A stretch of 64,000 nt of DNA from Mycolicibacterium hippocampi (GCF_010723735.1 NZ_BLLB01000002.1:3534001-3598000); one strand, 5' to 3'; positions 51,277 through 60,290 are shown, counted from the first letter of the stretch. Numbers and translations are program-made. Notes: a model not told the origin generated them from the sequence alone.

Positions 51277-52271
51277 TGTACGCCAGCATGCAGGAGAATC
51301 CCGCCCTCGACGCAGCGCGCCGTCTCGCCCGCCGAGCCTCTCTGCCGACGGGCGATGGACTGAACATCACCCTTCTCGAAGAGCAGGTGTGCGCGGAGGC
51401 AGGACTTTGGGAAACTGCGGTGGCCCGGCGCGCACTCGGACAATCCCGAGGTGACACCGCCCACGCCGTGTCGATGCTACGAGTCTGGGCCGCAACCCAA
51501 CCGCACGTGCCGGCGCTGCCCGTTGATGCGGGGGAAGTCGTGGTGCTCAGACGGCTGAGCTCAGCGTATCCGCAGATATCTGGTGGTCAGTGGCTCGGCT
51601 TGGCCCCCGATCTTGTTTCGCGGCAACTACATTGGTCCGACCCCCCGGCTGAGGAGACCCCGGAGCCCGTGGCCGAGCGGACCGCTGAGGTGCCGACGCA
51701 CGCAGGAACCCCACGCGTCCGAGATCTGATCGAGGCCGCCCGCATGGTGGCAGAACCGGCCGAGGGAGACGGCGACGACCCGGCGCGAACCGTCCTGACT
51801 CCGCCGTTGTCCCGAGTGAACCGGATGGCCATGCTGGCGCGCGGCGAGACCGGCGCACTGGTTGCGCTGGCCGCGCTGATTTTGGGACGGCGACAGGAGG
51901 CGGTCATGGTCGAGCTGCGGGTAGCAGTCGCGGCTGTCCGGACACCACATCCGCGGACGGGACGACCGTGCCTGATCGCCGAGGTTCCGATCACCGAGGT
52001 CGAGGTCGTCGTCGATGCCGATGTCGACGGCAGGCCCGGACTCGCCATGGGTTGGGGCGCGACACTGGGAACCGTGGAACGACGGGCGATCTCGCTGGCT
52101 CTGCTCGATGCCGCGATGCGAGCGGACGGTGAGCTGGACGAGGTGTTGCCCCTGGACGAGCAGACCGTCGTGGCGGCCGCGGACGGCCCAGCCACCGCAG
52201 GCTTCGTAGAACACGTCCGGCTGCCGCACTATGCCACTTTTGCGGCATACATCTCAGGTGTGACGGGGTGA
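51276..52271 (+). CDS. phnI: Phosphonate C-P lyase system protein PhnI (nucleosidase)
   Basis: 331 residues; PhnI replaces the adenine of ATP with the phosphonate to give a 5-triphosphoribosyl-phosphonate. Family landmarks: LNITLLEEQVCAEAGLWETAVARRALGQSRGDTAHAVSMLR (residues ~28-68) and the SHxxVTLG-like SLVALAALILGRRQEAVMVELR region. The C-terminal PFPR/HY-type segment LPHYATFAAYISG is present. It is slightly shorter than the E. coli protein (~354). It overlaps phnH by one base; phnJ starts 4 bases after its stop. Confidence 0.9.
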   Translation: MYASMQENPALDAARRLARRASLPTGDGLNITLLEEQVCAEAGLWETAVARRALGQSRGDTAHAVSMLRVWAATQPHVPALPVDAGEVVVLRRLSSAYPQISGGQWLGLAPDLVSRQLHWSDPPAEETPEPVAERTAEVPTHAGTPRVRDLIEAARMVAEPAEGDGDDPARTVLTPPLSRVNRMAMLARGETGALVALAALILGRRQEAVMVELRVAVAAVRTPHPRTGRPCLIAEVPITEVEVVVDADVDGRPGLAMGWGATLGTVERRAISLALLDAAMRADGELDEVLPLDEQTVVAAADGPATAGFVEHVRLPHYATFAAYISGVTG

Positions 52272-52275
52272 CGAC

Positions 52276-53142
52276 GTGACTCGCGATTTCCCACCAAGCG
52301 TTGCGGGCCTTGCGGCTGCGCACGGGCGGCCGGAGGCTTATGCCTATCTCGATGAGGGCACCAAACGCAATGTGCGCCGGGCCATCCTGAAGGCGCTCGC
52401 GATTCCTGGCTGGCAGGTCCCGTTCGCGTCCCGCGAGATGCCGGTGGCGCGGGGCTGGGGCAGCGGCGGGCTGCAGGTGACGCTTTCGGTGGTCGGACCG
52501 ACCGATGTCGTTAAGGTCATCGACCAGGGCGACGACCACTCGATGAATGCGGTCGGGATGCGCCATCTGATCAGTACCACCGCACAGTGCGCGGAAACCA
52601 CCAGCACCTCGGCGGCGACCATCATCCAGAGTCGTCACCGCATTCCCGAACTGCCCCTGCGCGGCGACCAGCTACTGGTGCTGCAGGTACCGCACCCCGA
52701 ACCGCTACGCCGGGTGGTTGCCGACGACATCACCGCACTGCGTCACCATTCCGAGCGCGACTACACCCCCGCCTGGCTTGATCTCTACGATGCCCAAGCC
52801 CGGCTCGGCGGTCCCCGTACGGCCGCGGATCACCCGGTGCTGGTGGCGGGGTCACAGCTGATGAGTCCCAGCCCGGTGCCACGTCACGACGTGCTGCGGA
52901 TGAACCACCGTCCACACCCCATCCTCCTGGGCGCAGGTCGCCGAGCCCGGCTCACGGCGCTACCGCCCTACACCTCGGTGGAGCCGTTGGCGTTCGCCGA
53001 CATCCCGATCGAGCCGGAAGCTGCCGGTGGACCATGCGGCCGCTGCGGCAGTGTGGAGACGTTCCGTGTTCCCGGCGAATCTGGCTGGTGCTGCAGTGAT
53101 GTGGATGGCTGCGAGGCGCGCAGGTCGGCGTGCGGCCGATGA
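52276..53142 (+). CDS. phnJ: Carbon-phosphorus lyase PhnJ, radical SAM type
   Basis: The 288-residue radical-SAM enzyme breaks the C-P bond. YAYLDEGTKRNVRRAILKALA and the Gly-rich MPVARGWGSGG region are family features. The Fe-S cluster/thiyl cysteines are C254, C257, C273 and C279. The last two keep the CxxxxxC spacing of E. coli (C266, C272), but the loop between the second and third is 15 residues instead of 21, and an additional Cys272 sits beside the third. phnK overlaps its stop by 4 bases (ATGA). Confidence 0.92.
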   Translation: MTRDFPPSVAGLAAAHGRPEAYAYLDEGTKRNVRRAILKALAIPGWQVPFASREMPVARGWGSGGLQVTLSVVGPTDVVKVIDQGDDHSMNAVGMRHLISTTAQCAETTSTSAATIIQSRHRIPELPLRGDQLLVLQVPHPEPLRRVVADDITALRHHSERDYTPAWLDLYDAQARLGGPRTAADHPVLVAGSQLMSPSPVPRHDVLRMNHRPHPILLGAGRRARLTALPPYTSVEPLAFADIPIEPEAAGGPCGRCGSVETFRVPGESGWCCSDVDGCEARRSACGR

Positions 53143-53981
53143 CCTCACACGCCGTCGAGACCCAGCCGCAGATGCGCCCGCTACTGCCGCCCGAACCGCT
53201 CGTTTCCGTCCGTGCTGTCACGCGTCGCTTCGGCAGCGGGTGTCTACGTTGCGTAGAACTCACCGGGGAGGTCTCCGGCACCAACGTCTGCCGTGAGTGC
53301 GGTTCCGTGGTGGCCGTCCACGACGCGTCGTTCGATGTGGGCCCGCGCGAGGTCCTCGGCGTCGTCGGCGAATCCGGATCCGGCAAGACCACGCTGCTGA
53401 GGTGCCTTCACCGCGATGTGGTCCCCGAGACGGGGACGATACTGGTCGCTGGGCAGCCGGCCGACCGCTCCACGGTGATGATGGTGCACCAGAATGCGCT
53501 CGCTGCAGGGTTGCATCCACACCTGGCGGCGGAGTCGAACGTCGCCGACCGGCTCCTGGGAAATGGTGAGCGCCACTTTGACGAGGTTCGCCGGCGGGTG
53601 GGCGGGCTACTCAACGAACTCGGATTGCATTCCGGCCGGCACACCGATGCACTGCGAACGTTCTCCGGCGGAATGCAACAGCGCGTTCAACTCGCGCGCG
53701 CCCTGGTCGACCCGCCGCAGTTGTTGCTTCTCGACGAACCCACGACGGGGTTGGACCCCTCGGTGCAGGCGGATCTGCTCGACGTGTTCCAGCGGGTCAC
53801 CGAGGCGCTCACCTCCGCCACCGTCGTGGTGTCACATGATCTCGCGGCGGTCCGGGTCCTGGCTTCGCGCATCCTCGTCCTACACCACGGACGCATTGTC
53901 GAAGAGGGCATCTCCGAACAGGTGTTGGAAGACCCGCAGCACCCCTACACGCAGCTACTCGTGTCATCGAGGCTGACATGA
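53139..53981 (+). CDS. phnK: Phosphonate C-P lyase ATPase PhnK with Cys4 insert
   Basis: A 280-residue ABC-type protein that docks on the PhnGHIJ core. All ATPase motifs are intact: Walker A GESGSGKTTLL (78-88), signature FSGGMQQRVQLAR, Walker B LLLLDEPTTGLDP, switch His in VVVSHDLAAV. Between the first strand and Walker A it carries about 25 extra residues with C35, C38, C51 and C54, arranged CxxC-x12-CxxC like a small zinc ribbon. E. coli PhnK lacks this insert (remembered sequence). Four-base overlaps link it with phnJ and phnL. Confidence 0.9.
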   Translation: MTSHAVETQPQMRPLLPPEPLVSVRAVTRRFGSGCLRCVELTGEVSGTNVCRECGSVVAVHDASFDVGPREVLGVVGESGSGKTTLLRCLHRDVVPETGTILVAGQPADRSTVMMVHQNALAAGLHPHLAAESNVADRLLGNGERHFDEVRRRVGGLLNELGLHSGRHTDALRTFSGGMQQRVQLARALVDPPQLLLLDEPTTGLDPSVQADLLDVFQRVTEALTSATVVVSHDLAAVRVLASRILVLHHGRIVEEGISEQVLEDPQHPYTQLLVSSRLT

Positions 53982-54649
53982 CGCCGACAGCCGACGTGCC
54001 CGAGGTCGTCGCACACGGGGTGACGAAGCGCTTCGGGTCGGCTCATCAGGTGCTCGGCGGCATCGAGTTGACGGCGCTCGCGGGCACCATGACGGTCGTG
54101 CTGGGTGCGCCCGGCGCCGGCAAGTCGACGCTCATTCGATGCTTGGCCGGTGTGTACCTCCCAGATGCCGGCGGGGTGACCTATCGCGTCGGCTCCGAGG
54201 CGGTCGACCTCGCCAAAGCGGACGCCCGAACCGTGGCCTCGATGCGAGCGCACCACATCGCGTCGTTCGACGAACTGATGGCTGCGGCGCCGCGTTTGCC
54301 TGCCGCGGAAGCGGCCGCCCGTGCCGCGCGGTCTGATCGCGCGGCGACCATCGGGACGTTCACCCGATTTCGAGTGGACGACCTGGCGTCGGTGCCCATC
54401 GGACGACTCAGACCCGCGGACCGACTCACTGTCGCGCTGATGGCGACGTTGAGTACCGACCGGCCGTTCGTGCTCCTCGACTCACCGGAGAGGTTCGCAG
54501 ACCCAAAGGTGTTGACGGGCTGGCTGCGATGCCTCACCGACCGCGGAGTCGCTGTCGTAGCGACAGGCACGCCGGACAGCACGCTCGCCGCGGCCGCCTC
54601 GGCCGTCGGCCAACTATCGGAAGGAAGAATCGAATGGCACAGACGGTGA
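53978..54649 (+). CDS. phnL: PhnL-like ABC protein with degenerate ATPase motifs
   Basis: 223 residues in the PhnL position. Walker A is good (GAPGAGKSTLIRCL, ~42-55). The signature LSGGE is replaced by IGRLRPADRLTVAL. The Walker B catalytic Glu is replaced by Ser (FVLLDSPERF), and the switch His is missing (VVATGTPDST). It can probably bind ATP but not hydrolyse it normally, suggesting a structural partner of PhnK. The Q-loop Gln is also not evident (HHIASFDEL). phnM begins 16 bases before its stop. Confidence 0.85.
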   Translation: MTPTADVPEVVAHGVTKRFGSAHQVLGGIELTALAGTMTVVLGAPGAGKSTLIRCLAGVYLPDAGGVTYRVGSEAVDLAKADARTVASMRAHHIASFDELMAAAPRLPAAEAAARAARSDRAATIGTFTRFRVDDLASVPIGRLRPADRLTVALMATLSTDRPFVLLDSPERFADPKVLTGWLRCLTDRGVAVVATGTPDSTLAAAASAVGQLSEGRIEWHRR

Positions 54650-55815
54650 TCGACGGGGTGACACTCGTTCCCGGCGGCGGCAGACCGGTGATTCCCCATG
54701 CCGCGGTGGTGCTCGACGCCGATGGCGTGGTCGTCGAGATCGGCGAAGCCGGCACGCCCGGCGACCTTCTGCTGGTGCCCGGCGCTGTCGACCTGCATCT
54801 GGACAACCTCGTTCAGCGCCGCCGGCCGCGGGCCACGGTGTCGCTGGATCACGAGGCGGTCATCTCGGTGCTCGACGCCGAGTGTGCCGCTGCAGGCATT
54901 GCGACCGTGTGCATCGCAGCCAGGTGCGAAGACTCGCCCCGCAAGGGCATCTCCATCGACGATGCGGCCGTTCTTGCCGCCGTGCTGGAATCACTCGGGC
55001 CGGTCCTCTGCTGTGACTGGCGGATTCATGCCCGCGTGGAACTCACCGATGACGCCGGCGTCGAGTCGCTGGAGACGGTGTTGTCGAAATCCTCTCGAGT
55101 GTCCCTGATCTCGATGATCGAAACATCGGCGCAGCGAAGCAGATTCGGGTCCCTGGCCGAGACCCGCGCGTTCTACGCCCAGGACTGGGGGATATCCGAA
55201 ACTGAAGTGGAGGACGTGTTCAACGTCGACCCGGCGGCGCTGTCGCTGACCGCTGAACGCCGTGCGGCGGTGGCCTCGCTGGCCACCGAGCGAGGTATCG
55301 CGTTGGCCAGTCACGACGACCGGACCCCGGAACACGTCCAGCAGGCTTTCGACCTCGGTGCCCGCGTGGCGGAGTTCCCGCTGACGATGGAAGCGGCGCG
55401 ACATGCACATGAACTGGCAATGCACGTCGTCCTGGGTGCGCCCAACGCGATCCGTGGCCGGTCGACTTCGTCGGGCAACATTCTGGCCGGTGCTGCTGTC
55501 GCCGCCGGCGTCTGCGACGTGCTGTGCTCTGACTACCTGCCGTCATCGCTGCAGACCGCACCCCATGTGCTGGCCGATCAGGGAGACGCGCCATTGGCTA
55601 CGGCCATCGATCTGATCTCCGGGAATCCGGCAGCGGTTCTGGGGTTGGCGCCGGTAGCGATCGAGGTCGGCCGTCCTTTGACCGCATCACTGCGGCAGTT
55701 CCAGCCCGGCCGCGGTGATGCCACCTCGCACGTCGGCGTGGCTTTGTGGCGTGCGGGCAGATTGGTGTTCGGCCGCGATTCCCACCAGTTCGGGATCGCC
55801 TTGACCACCGCCTAG
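54634..55815 (+). CDS. phnM: PhnM, triphosphoribosyl-phosphonate diphosphatase (amidohydrolase family)
   Basis: 393 residues of an amidohydrolase barrel. The metal motif after strand 1 is PGAVDLHLDN (~48-57), where E. coli has ELHTDN. A metal His lies in LASHDDRTPEHV, and the final Asp is in CDVLCSDYLPSSLQ, diagnostic of PhnM. It removes pyrophosphate from the PhnI product before C-P cleavage. GGAAGGAAG precedes its ATG inside phnL. It is the last phn gene; phnN, phnO and phnP are absent from this window. Confidence 0.9.
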   Translation: MAQTVIDGVTLVPGGGRPVIPHAAVVLDADGVVVEIGEAGTPGDLLLVPGAVDLHLDNLVQRRRPRATVSLDHEAVISVLDAECAAAGIATVCIAARCEDSPRKGISIDDAAVLAAVLESLGPVLCCDWRIHARVELTDDAGVESLETVLSKSSRVSLISMIETSAQRSRFGSLAETRAFYAQDWGISETEVEDVFNVDPAALSLTAERRAAVASLATERGIALASHDDRTPEHVQQAFDLGARVAEFPLTMEAARHAHELAMHVVLGAPNAIRGRSTSSGNILAGAAVAAGVCDVLCSDYLPSSLQTAPHVLADQGDAPLATAIDLISGNPAAVLGLAPVAIEVGRPLTASLRQFQPGRGDATSHVGVALWRAGRLVFGRDSHQFGIALTTA

Positions 55816-55867
55816 CGGGCGCTGACCCACCCCGCCGATCGCGGCGGACCGTGATCACCGCTGTGTC

Positions 55868-58800
55868 ATGATGACCTCGGCAACGGTGGTGTTGGAATCC
55901 GTGGGAGGGAAGTTCGGCGTGGTGGACCTCTCGGCGATCACCGGGCCTGTGGGGCGTCTTGTGGCCACCGCGCAGAACGGTCTCGAGGTACTGCGCTACG
56001 GCGGGCTGGAGACCGGCGCGGTTCCGTCGCCATTCCAGATCATCGAGAGCGTCCCGATGTACCGGTTGCGGCGCTACTTCCCGCCCGACAGCCGTCCGGG
56101 TGCCAAGCCCGCCGGACCTCCGGTGCTGATGGTGCACCCGATGATGATGTCGGCCGACATGTGGGACGTCACCCGCGACGAGGGCGCGGTCGGGATCCTG
56201 CACAAGGCCGGGGTCGACCCGTGGGTCATCGACTTCGGCTCGCCGGACAAGATCGAGGGCGGTATGCAGCGCAACCTCGCCGACCACGTCGTGGCGCTCA
56301 GCGAGGCCATCGACACGATCAAGCTGGTGACCGGCCGCGACGTCCACCTTGCCGGCTATTCGCAGGGCGGGATGTTCGCCTATCAGACCGCCGCCTACCG
56401 CAGGTCCAAGGACCTGGCCAGCATCATCGGATTCGGCTCGCCCGTCGACACCCTCGCCGCGTTGCCGATGAACCTGCCCGCGAGCCTCGCACCGGCCGCC
56501 GCGGACTTCATGGCCGATCACGTCTTCAGCCGCATCGACATCCCCGGCTGGCTGGCGCGCACCGGGTTCCAGATGCTCGACCCGATCAAGACCGCCCAGT
56601 CGCGGCTGGACTTCCTGCGTCAGCTGCACGACAGGGAAGCCCTGCTGCCGCGCGAGCAGCAGCGCCGCTTCCTGGCATCCGAAGGATGGATCGCCTGGTC
56701 GGGTCCGGCCATCTCCGAACTGCTCAAGCAGTTCATCGCCCACAACCGGATGATGACCGGCGGCTTCTCCATCCACGGTGACCTGGTGACGTTGTCCGAC
56801 ATCGATTGTCCGGTGCTCGCGGTCATCGGAGAGGTCGACGACATCGGCCAACCGGCTTCGGTGCGCGGCATCAAACGGGCCGCCCCGCAGGCCGACGTGT
56901 ACGAATTCCTGATTCGTGCAGGCCATTTCGGCCTGGTAGTCGGTTCGAAGGCGGCGACCCAGACCTGGCCCGCCGTCGCCGCGTGGGTGCGTTGGCTCGA
57001 CGGCGGCGGCGAGATGCCCGAGGGTGTGTCGCCGATGCCGCTGCAGCCGGCGGAGAACACCGAGAGCGGCGTGTCGTTGACCTCACGGGTGGCGCACAGC
57101 ACCGCCGCCGCCACCGAGATGGCGTTCAGTCTGGCCCGCTCGGCGGCCGGTGCACTGGTTGCCGCGAACAAATCGGCACGCACGCTCGCCGTGGAGACCG
57201 CTCGCACGTTGCCCCGGCTGGCGCGACTGGGTCAGGTCAACGATCACACCAGGATCTCGTTGGGCCGCATCATGTCCGAGCAGGCGCGGGACGCACCCCA
57301 GGGGGAGGCGCTGCTGTTCGACGGCCGGGTGCACACCTATGAGGCGGTCGACCGGCGGATCAACAACGTCGTGCGGGGCCTGATCGGGGTGGGGGTACGG
57401 CAGGGCGCCCGCGTCGGTGTGTTGATGGAGACCCGGCCCAGCGCGCTGGTGGCCATCGCGGCCCTGTCTCGGCTGGGCGCGGTCGCGGTGCTGATGCCGC
57501 CAGACGCCGATCTGGCGACGGCGGCCCGCCTCGGGGCGGTCTCGGAGATCATCACCGACCCGAGCAACCTCGACGCCGCACGGGCTCTGCACATGCGCGT
57601 GCTGGTGCTGGGCGGCGGTGAAGCCCGGGACCTGCACCTCGCTGACGACGCCGACGTCGTGGACATGGAGAAGATCGACCCGGACCAGGTGGACCTGCCG
57701 GGCTGGTATCGACCCAACCCGGGCCTGGCGCGCGACCTGGCGTTCATCGGGTTCAGCACCATCAGCGGTGAACTGATCGCCCGCCAGATCACCAACTACC
57801 GGTGGGCGCTGTCGGCGTTCGGCACCGCCTCGGCCGCCAACCTCGGCCGCAGCGACACCGTCTACTGCCTCACGCCGCTGCACCACCAGTCGGGGCTGCT
57901 GGTCAGCCTCGGGGGTGCGGTCGTCGGTGGCGCCCGTGTCGCGTTGTCGCGCGGTCCGTGCCCGGAACGGTTCCTGCAGGAGATCCGTCAGTACGGCGTG
58001 ACCGTGGTGTCATACACCTGGGCAATGCTGCGGGAGGTCATCGACGATCCGGCGTTCTCTCTGACCGGCTCCCATTCGGTCCGGCTGTTCATCGGGTCCG
58101 GAATGCCCGCGGGCCTGTGGAAGCGCGTGGTGGAGGTGTTCGGCCCCGCACAGGTCGTCGAGTTCTTCGCTACCACCGACGGCCAGGCCGTGCTGGCCAA
58201 CGTCGCTGGCGCCAAGATCGGCAGCAAAGGCCGGCCGCTGCCCGGCGGCGGCGAGATCGCGCTGGCCGCCTACGACCCCGAGGACAACCTGATCCTCGAA
58301 GACGACCGGGGGTTCGTCCGACTGGCCGAAACCGACGAGGTCGGCGTTCTGCTGGCGCACCCCCGCGGCCCGGTCGATCCGCTGGCCTCGGTCAAACGGG
58401 GGGTGTTCGCGCCTGCCGACACCTGGGTGTCCACCGAGTATCTGTTCCGCCGTGACGAGGACGGGGACTACTGGCTCGTCGACAACCGTGACGCGGTCAT
58501 CCACACCGCTCGCGGACCGGTGTTCGCCGCGACGGTCAACGACGCGGTCGGTCGGCTCGGTTCGGTCGACATGGCCGTCACCTACGGTGTCGACGCCGGT
58601 GAGCTGCTCGCGGTGACGGCGCTTGCGCTGCGGCCCGGTGGCAGTGTGCCCTCGGCAGACCTGTCAGAGGCGCTGGCCGAACTGCCGGTGGGCGAGGCAC
58701 CGGACATCGTGCACGTGGCCCCGGAGATGACGCTGTCGGCGACGTACCGTCCGCTGGCCGGCCCGCTGCGACAGCAGGGCATCCCGAAGGCCTCGCGTAA

Positions 58801-58885
58801 CGCCTGGTACCGCGACCCCGATACCCATCGGTACAAGCGGTTGACCGCTGCGGTGCGAAGCGAGATCGTCGGCAGTCAGGAGTGA
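55868..58885 (+). CDS. Lipase/acyltransferase - acyl-CoA synthetase fusion (Rv1683-like)
   Basis: A large protein of 1005 residues. The N-terminal half is an alpha/beta hydrolase of the PHA-synthase type, with VHPMMMSADMWDV and the nucleophile elbow HLAGYSQGGMFAYQ near residue 162. The C-terminal half (from ~450) is an AMP-forming synthetase fold, but the ATP loop normally reading TSGTTGxPKG is FSTISGELIA here, and other ATP motifs look weak. M. tuberculosis Rv1683, which is linked to triacylglycerol formation, has the same layout. Synthetase activity is therefore doubtful on sequence alone. ATG 55868 or 55871 starts the protein. Confidence 0.85.
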   Translation: MMTSATVVLESVGGKFGVVDLSAITGPVGRLVATAQNGLEVLRYGGLETGAVPSPFQIIESVPMYRLRRYFPPDSRPGAKPAGPPVLMVHPMMMSADMWDVTRDEGAVGILHKAGVDPWVIDFGSPDKIEGGMQRNLADHVVALSEAIDTIKLVTGRDVHLAGYSQGGMFAYQTAAYRRSKDLASIIGFGSPVDTLAALPMNLPASLAPAAADFMADHVFSRIDIPGWLARTGFQMLDPIKTAQSRLDFLRQLHDREALLPREQQRRFLASEGWIAWSGPAISELLKQFIAHNRMMTGGFSIHGDLVTLSDIDCPVLAVIGEVDDIGQPASVRGIKRAAPQADVYEFLIRAGHFGLVVGSKAATQTWPAVAAWVRWLDGGGEMPEGVSPMPLQPAENTESGVSLTSRVAHSTAAATEMAFSLARSAAGALVAANKSARTLAVETARTLPRLARLGQVNDHTRISLGRIMSEQARDAPQGEALLFDGRVHTYEAVDRRINNVVRGLIGVGVRQGARVGVLMETRPSALVAIAALSRLGAVAVLMPPDADLATAARLGAVSEIITDPSNLDAARALHMRVLVLGGGEARDLHLADDADVVDMEKIDPDQVDLPGWYRPNPGLARDLAFIGFSTISGELIARQITNYRWALSAFGTASAANLGRSDTVYCLTPLHHQSGLLVSLGGAVVGGARVALSRGPCPERFLQEIRQYGVTVVSYTWAMLREVIDDPAFSLTGSHSVRLFIGSGMPAGLWKRVVEVFGPAQVVEFFATTDGQAVLANVAGAKIGSKGRPLPGGGEIALAAYDPEDNLILEDDRGFVRLAETDEVGVLLAHPRGPVDPLASVKRGVFAPADTWVSTEYLFRRDEDGDYWLVDNRDAVIHTARGPVFAATVNDAVGRLGSVDMAVTYGVDAGELLAVTALALRPGGSVPSADLSEALAELPVGEAPDIVHVAPEMTLSATYRPLAGPLRQQGIPKASRNAWYRDPDTHRYKRLTAAVRSEIVGSQE

Positions 58886-58944
58886 TGCCCGGCGGCGGTC
58901 GCACTGTTAGGCTCGCGCTGGCTGTTTTTCCACGAGGAGGATCG

Positions 58945-59466
58945 ATGTCACCACGAATCTGGCGCCGCTCGACGGCGACCGCGCTGGTAGGCGCAGCGCT
59001 GGTCGGCGGCCTCATTTCGGGTGTCGCTGCTCCGGTCGCGGGCGCCCAGCCCGCCCAACCTGCCGAGCCGACCACCGAGAACAGGGCGCCGGTGTCGCCC
59101 GACCAGATCCTGATGATGATCTCCCAGGAGTATCAGACGGGCTCCGGCGGCGGCCAAGTGTCCAAGCTGATCGAGCAGGTGATCACGCTGCGATCGCGCG
59201 GGATTCGACCCTCGATCTCCAGCACCCGGGCGCTGGCGGCGGGCCTCGAGGCGCGGCCCAACCAGAAACCTCTGATCGACGCGCTGCAGGCGACGCTGGT
59301 CGACCAGCGCAAGCAGTTCTCCCGGCAGGGCGTGCAGGCGCCCGCCCCGGGCGCGCCGCCGGTGGCCACGCCGGGTAGCCCGCATGCGCCGATGGGGCCG
59401 AGTTGGGGTGGGGGCAACCCGATGATCCGAGACGACGCACCGATCTTCCCGATGCCCGGTCGCTGA
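58945..59466 (+). CDS. Secreted Pro/Ala-rich protein of unknown function
   Basis: 173 residues with a clear signal peptide: RIWRRS, a hydrophobic stretch, then APVAGAQPA as cleavage site (~residue 36). The middle part (VSPDQILMMISQEYQTGSGG and EQVITLRSRGIRPS) is helical; the last 50 residues are Pro/Gly/Ala-rich. No known domain is recognised. A strong GAGGAGG 5 bases before ATG 58945 decides the start over 58882. It lies between the lipase/synthetase fusion and the Trm112-like gene. Confidence 0.75.
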   Translation: MSPRIWRRSTATALVGAALVGGLISGVAAPVAGAQPAQPAEPTTENRAPVSPDQILMMISQEYQTGSGGGQVSKLIEQVITLRSRGIRPSISSTRALAAGLEARPNQKPLIDALQATLVDQRKQFSRQGVQAPAPGAPPVATPGSPHAPMGPSWGGGNPMIRDDAPIFPMPGR

Positions 59467-59469
59467 GAG

Positions 59470-59670
59470 TTGGACGCCCAACTCCTCTCGATCCTGGTCT
59501 GCCCCGCCGATCGGGGCCCGCTCCTGTATGTCGACGGGCAGCTCTACAACCCGCGTCTGCGACGCAGCTACCGCATCGACGACGGCATCCCTGTCCTCCT
59601 CGTCGATGAGGCGGTCACAGTCGACGACGACGAGCATCACCGGCTGCTCGCTGCGGCCGGGTCGTCTTAG
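59470..59670 (+). CDS. Trm112-family small protein
   Basis: 66 residues starting DAQLLSILVCPADRGPLLYV and ending with GIPVLLVDEAVTV, the pattern of bacterial Trm112/YcaR-like proteins; equivalent to Rv1684. Only one Cys of the usual pair(s) is present (CPADRG for CPxCxG), so zinc binding is doubtful. Relatives stabilise methyltransferases. It starts with TTG three bases after the previous stop. Its stop overlaps the convergent TetR gene stop by 4 bases (TTAG). Confidence 0.8.
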   Translation: MDAQLLSILVCPADRGPLLYVDGQLYNPRLRRSYRIDDGIPVLLVDEAVTVDDDEHHRLLAAAGSS

Positions 59671-60290
59671 GCCAGATTCGGCAGGTCGCCGGTCAGGTAC
59701 CTCTGGAGGTTCGGCGCGACGGTGTCGACGACCTGTTGCACCGGAAGCGATTTGAACGGCTCGAGCTCCAGGATGTATCGGGCCATCACGATGCCGACCA
59801 ACTGCGACGCCACGAACTGCACCCGGATCCGCCCACTCCCCGGTGGATCGTCGACGCGGCTACCCACCTCGGCGGTGATCACGTCCTGCAGGAAAGCCCG
59901 GAACAGTGAGACATCGGAGACGTTGCTCCCGGCCAGTATCGACCGCAGGGTGGCGATGAAGCCCTTGCCCAGCTCAGAGTCCCAGATCGGTAGCAGCAAC
60001 GACGGCAGCACCCGGCCAATCTGCTCGACGGGCACCTCACGCAACGGTCCGATGATCGTCATCGGGTCGATCGGGATCTGGATCGCCGCGGCGAACAGCT
60101 GGGTCTTGGTACCGAAGTAGTGGTGCACCAGCGCCGGATCCACGCCCGCACCGGCAGCAATGGCCCGGATCGAGGTGTTGTCGATTCCGTTGCGCGCGAA
60201 CAGGTCACGTGCGCTCGAGAGAATACGATCGCGGGTGTCCGAGGCGCCAGGTGGCCGCCCGGGACGCTTACGCTCCGGATTGGTCGTCAA
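59667..60290 (-). CDS. TetR-family transcriptional regulator
   Basis: 207 residues. The helix-turn-helix lies in the first 60 residues (RILSSARDLFARNGIDNTSIR, then AAGAGVDPALVHHYFGTKTQLF), followed by a ligand-binding helical domain. It corresponds to Rv1685c. TTG 60290 lies 5 bases after the permease stop, so it is translated with the ABC exporter genes and most likely regulates them. Confidence 0.88.
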   Translation of the reverse strand: MTTNPERKRPGRPPGASDTRDRILSSARDLFARNGIDNTSIRAIAAGAGVDPALVHHYFGTKTQLFAAAIQIPIDPMTIIGPLREVPVEQIGRVLPSLLLPIWDSELGKGFIATLRSILAGSNVSDVSLFRAFLQDVITAEVGSRVDDPPGSGRIRVQFVASQLVGIVMARYILELEPFKSLPVQQVVDTVAPNLQRYLTGDLPNLA

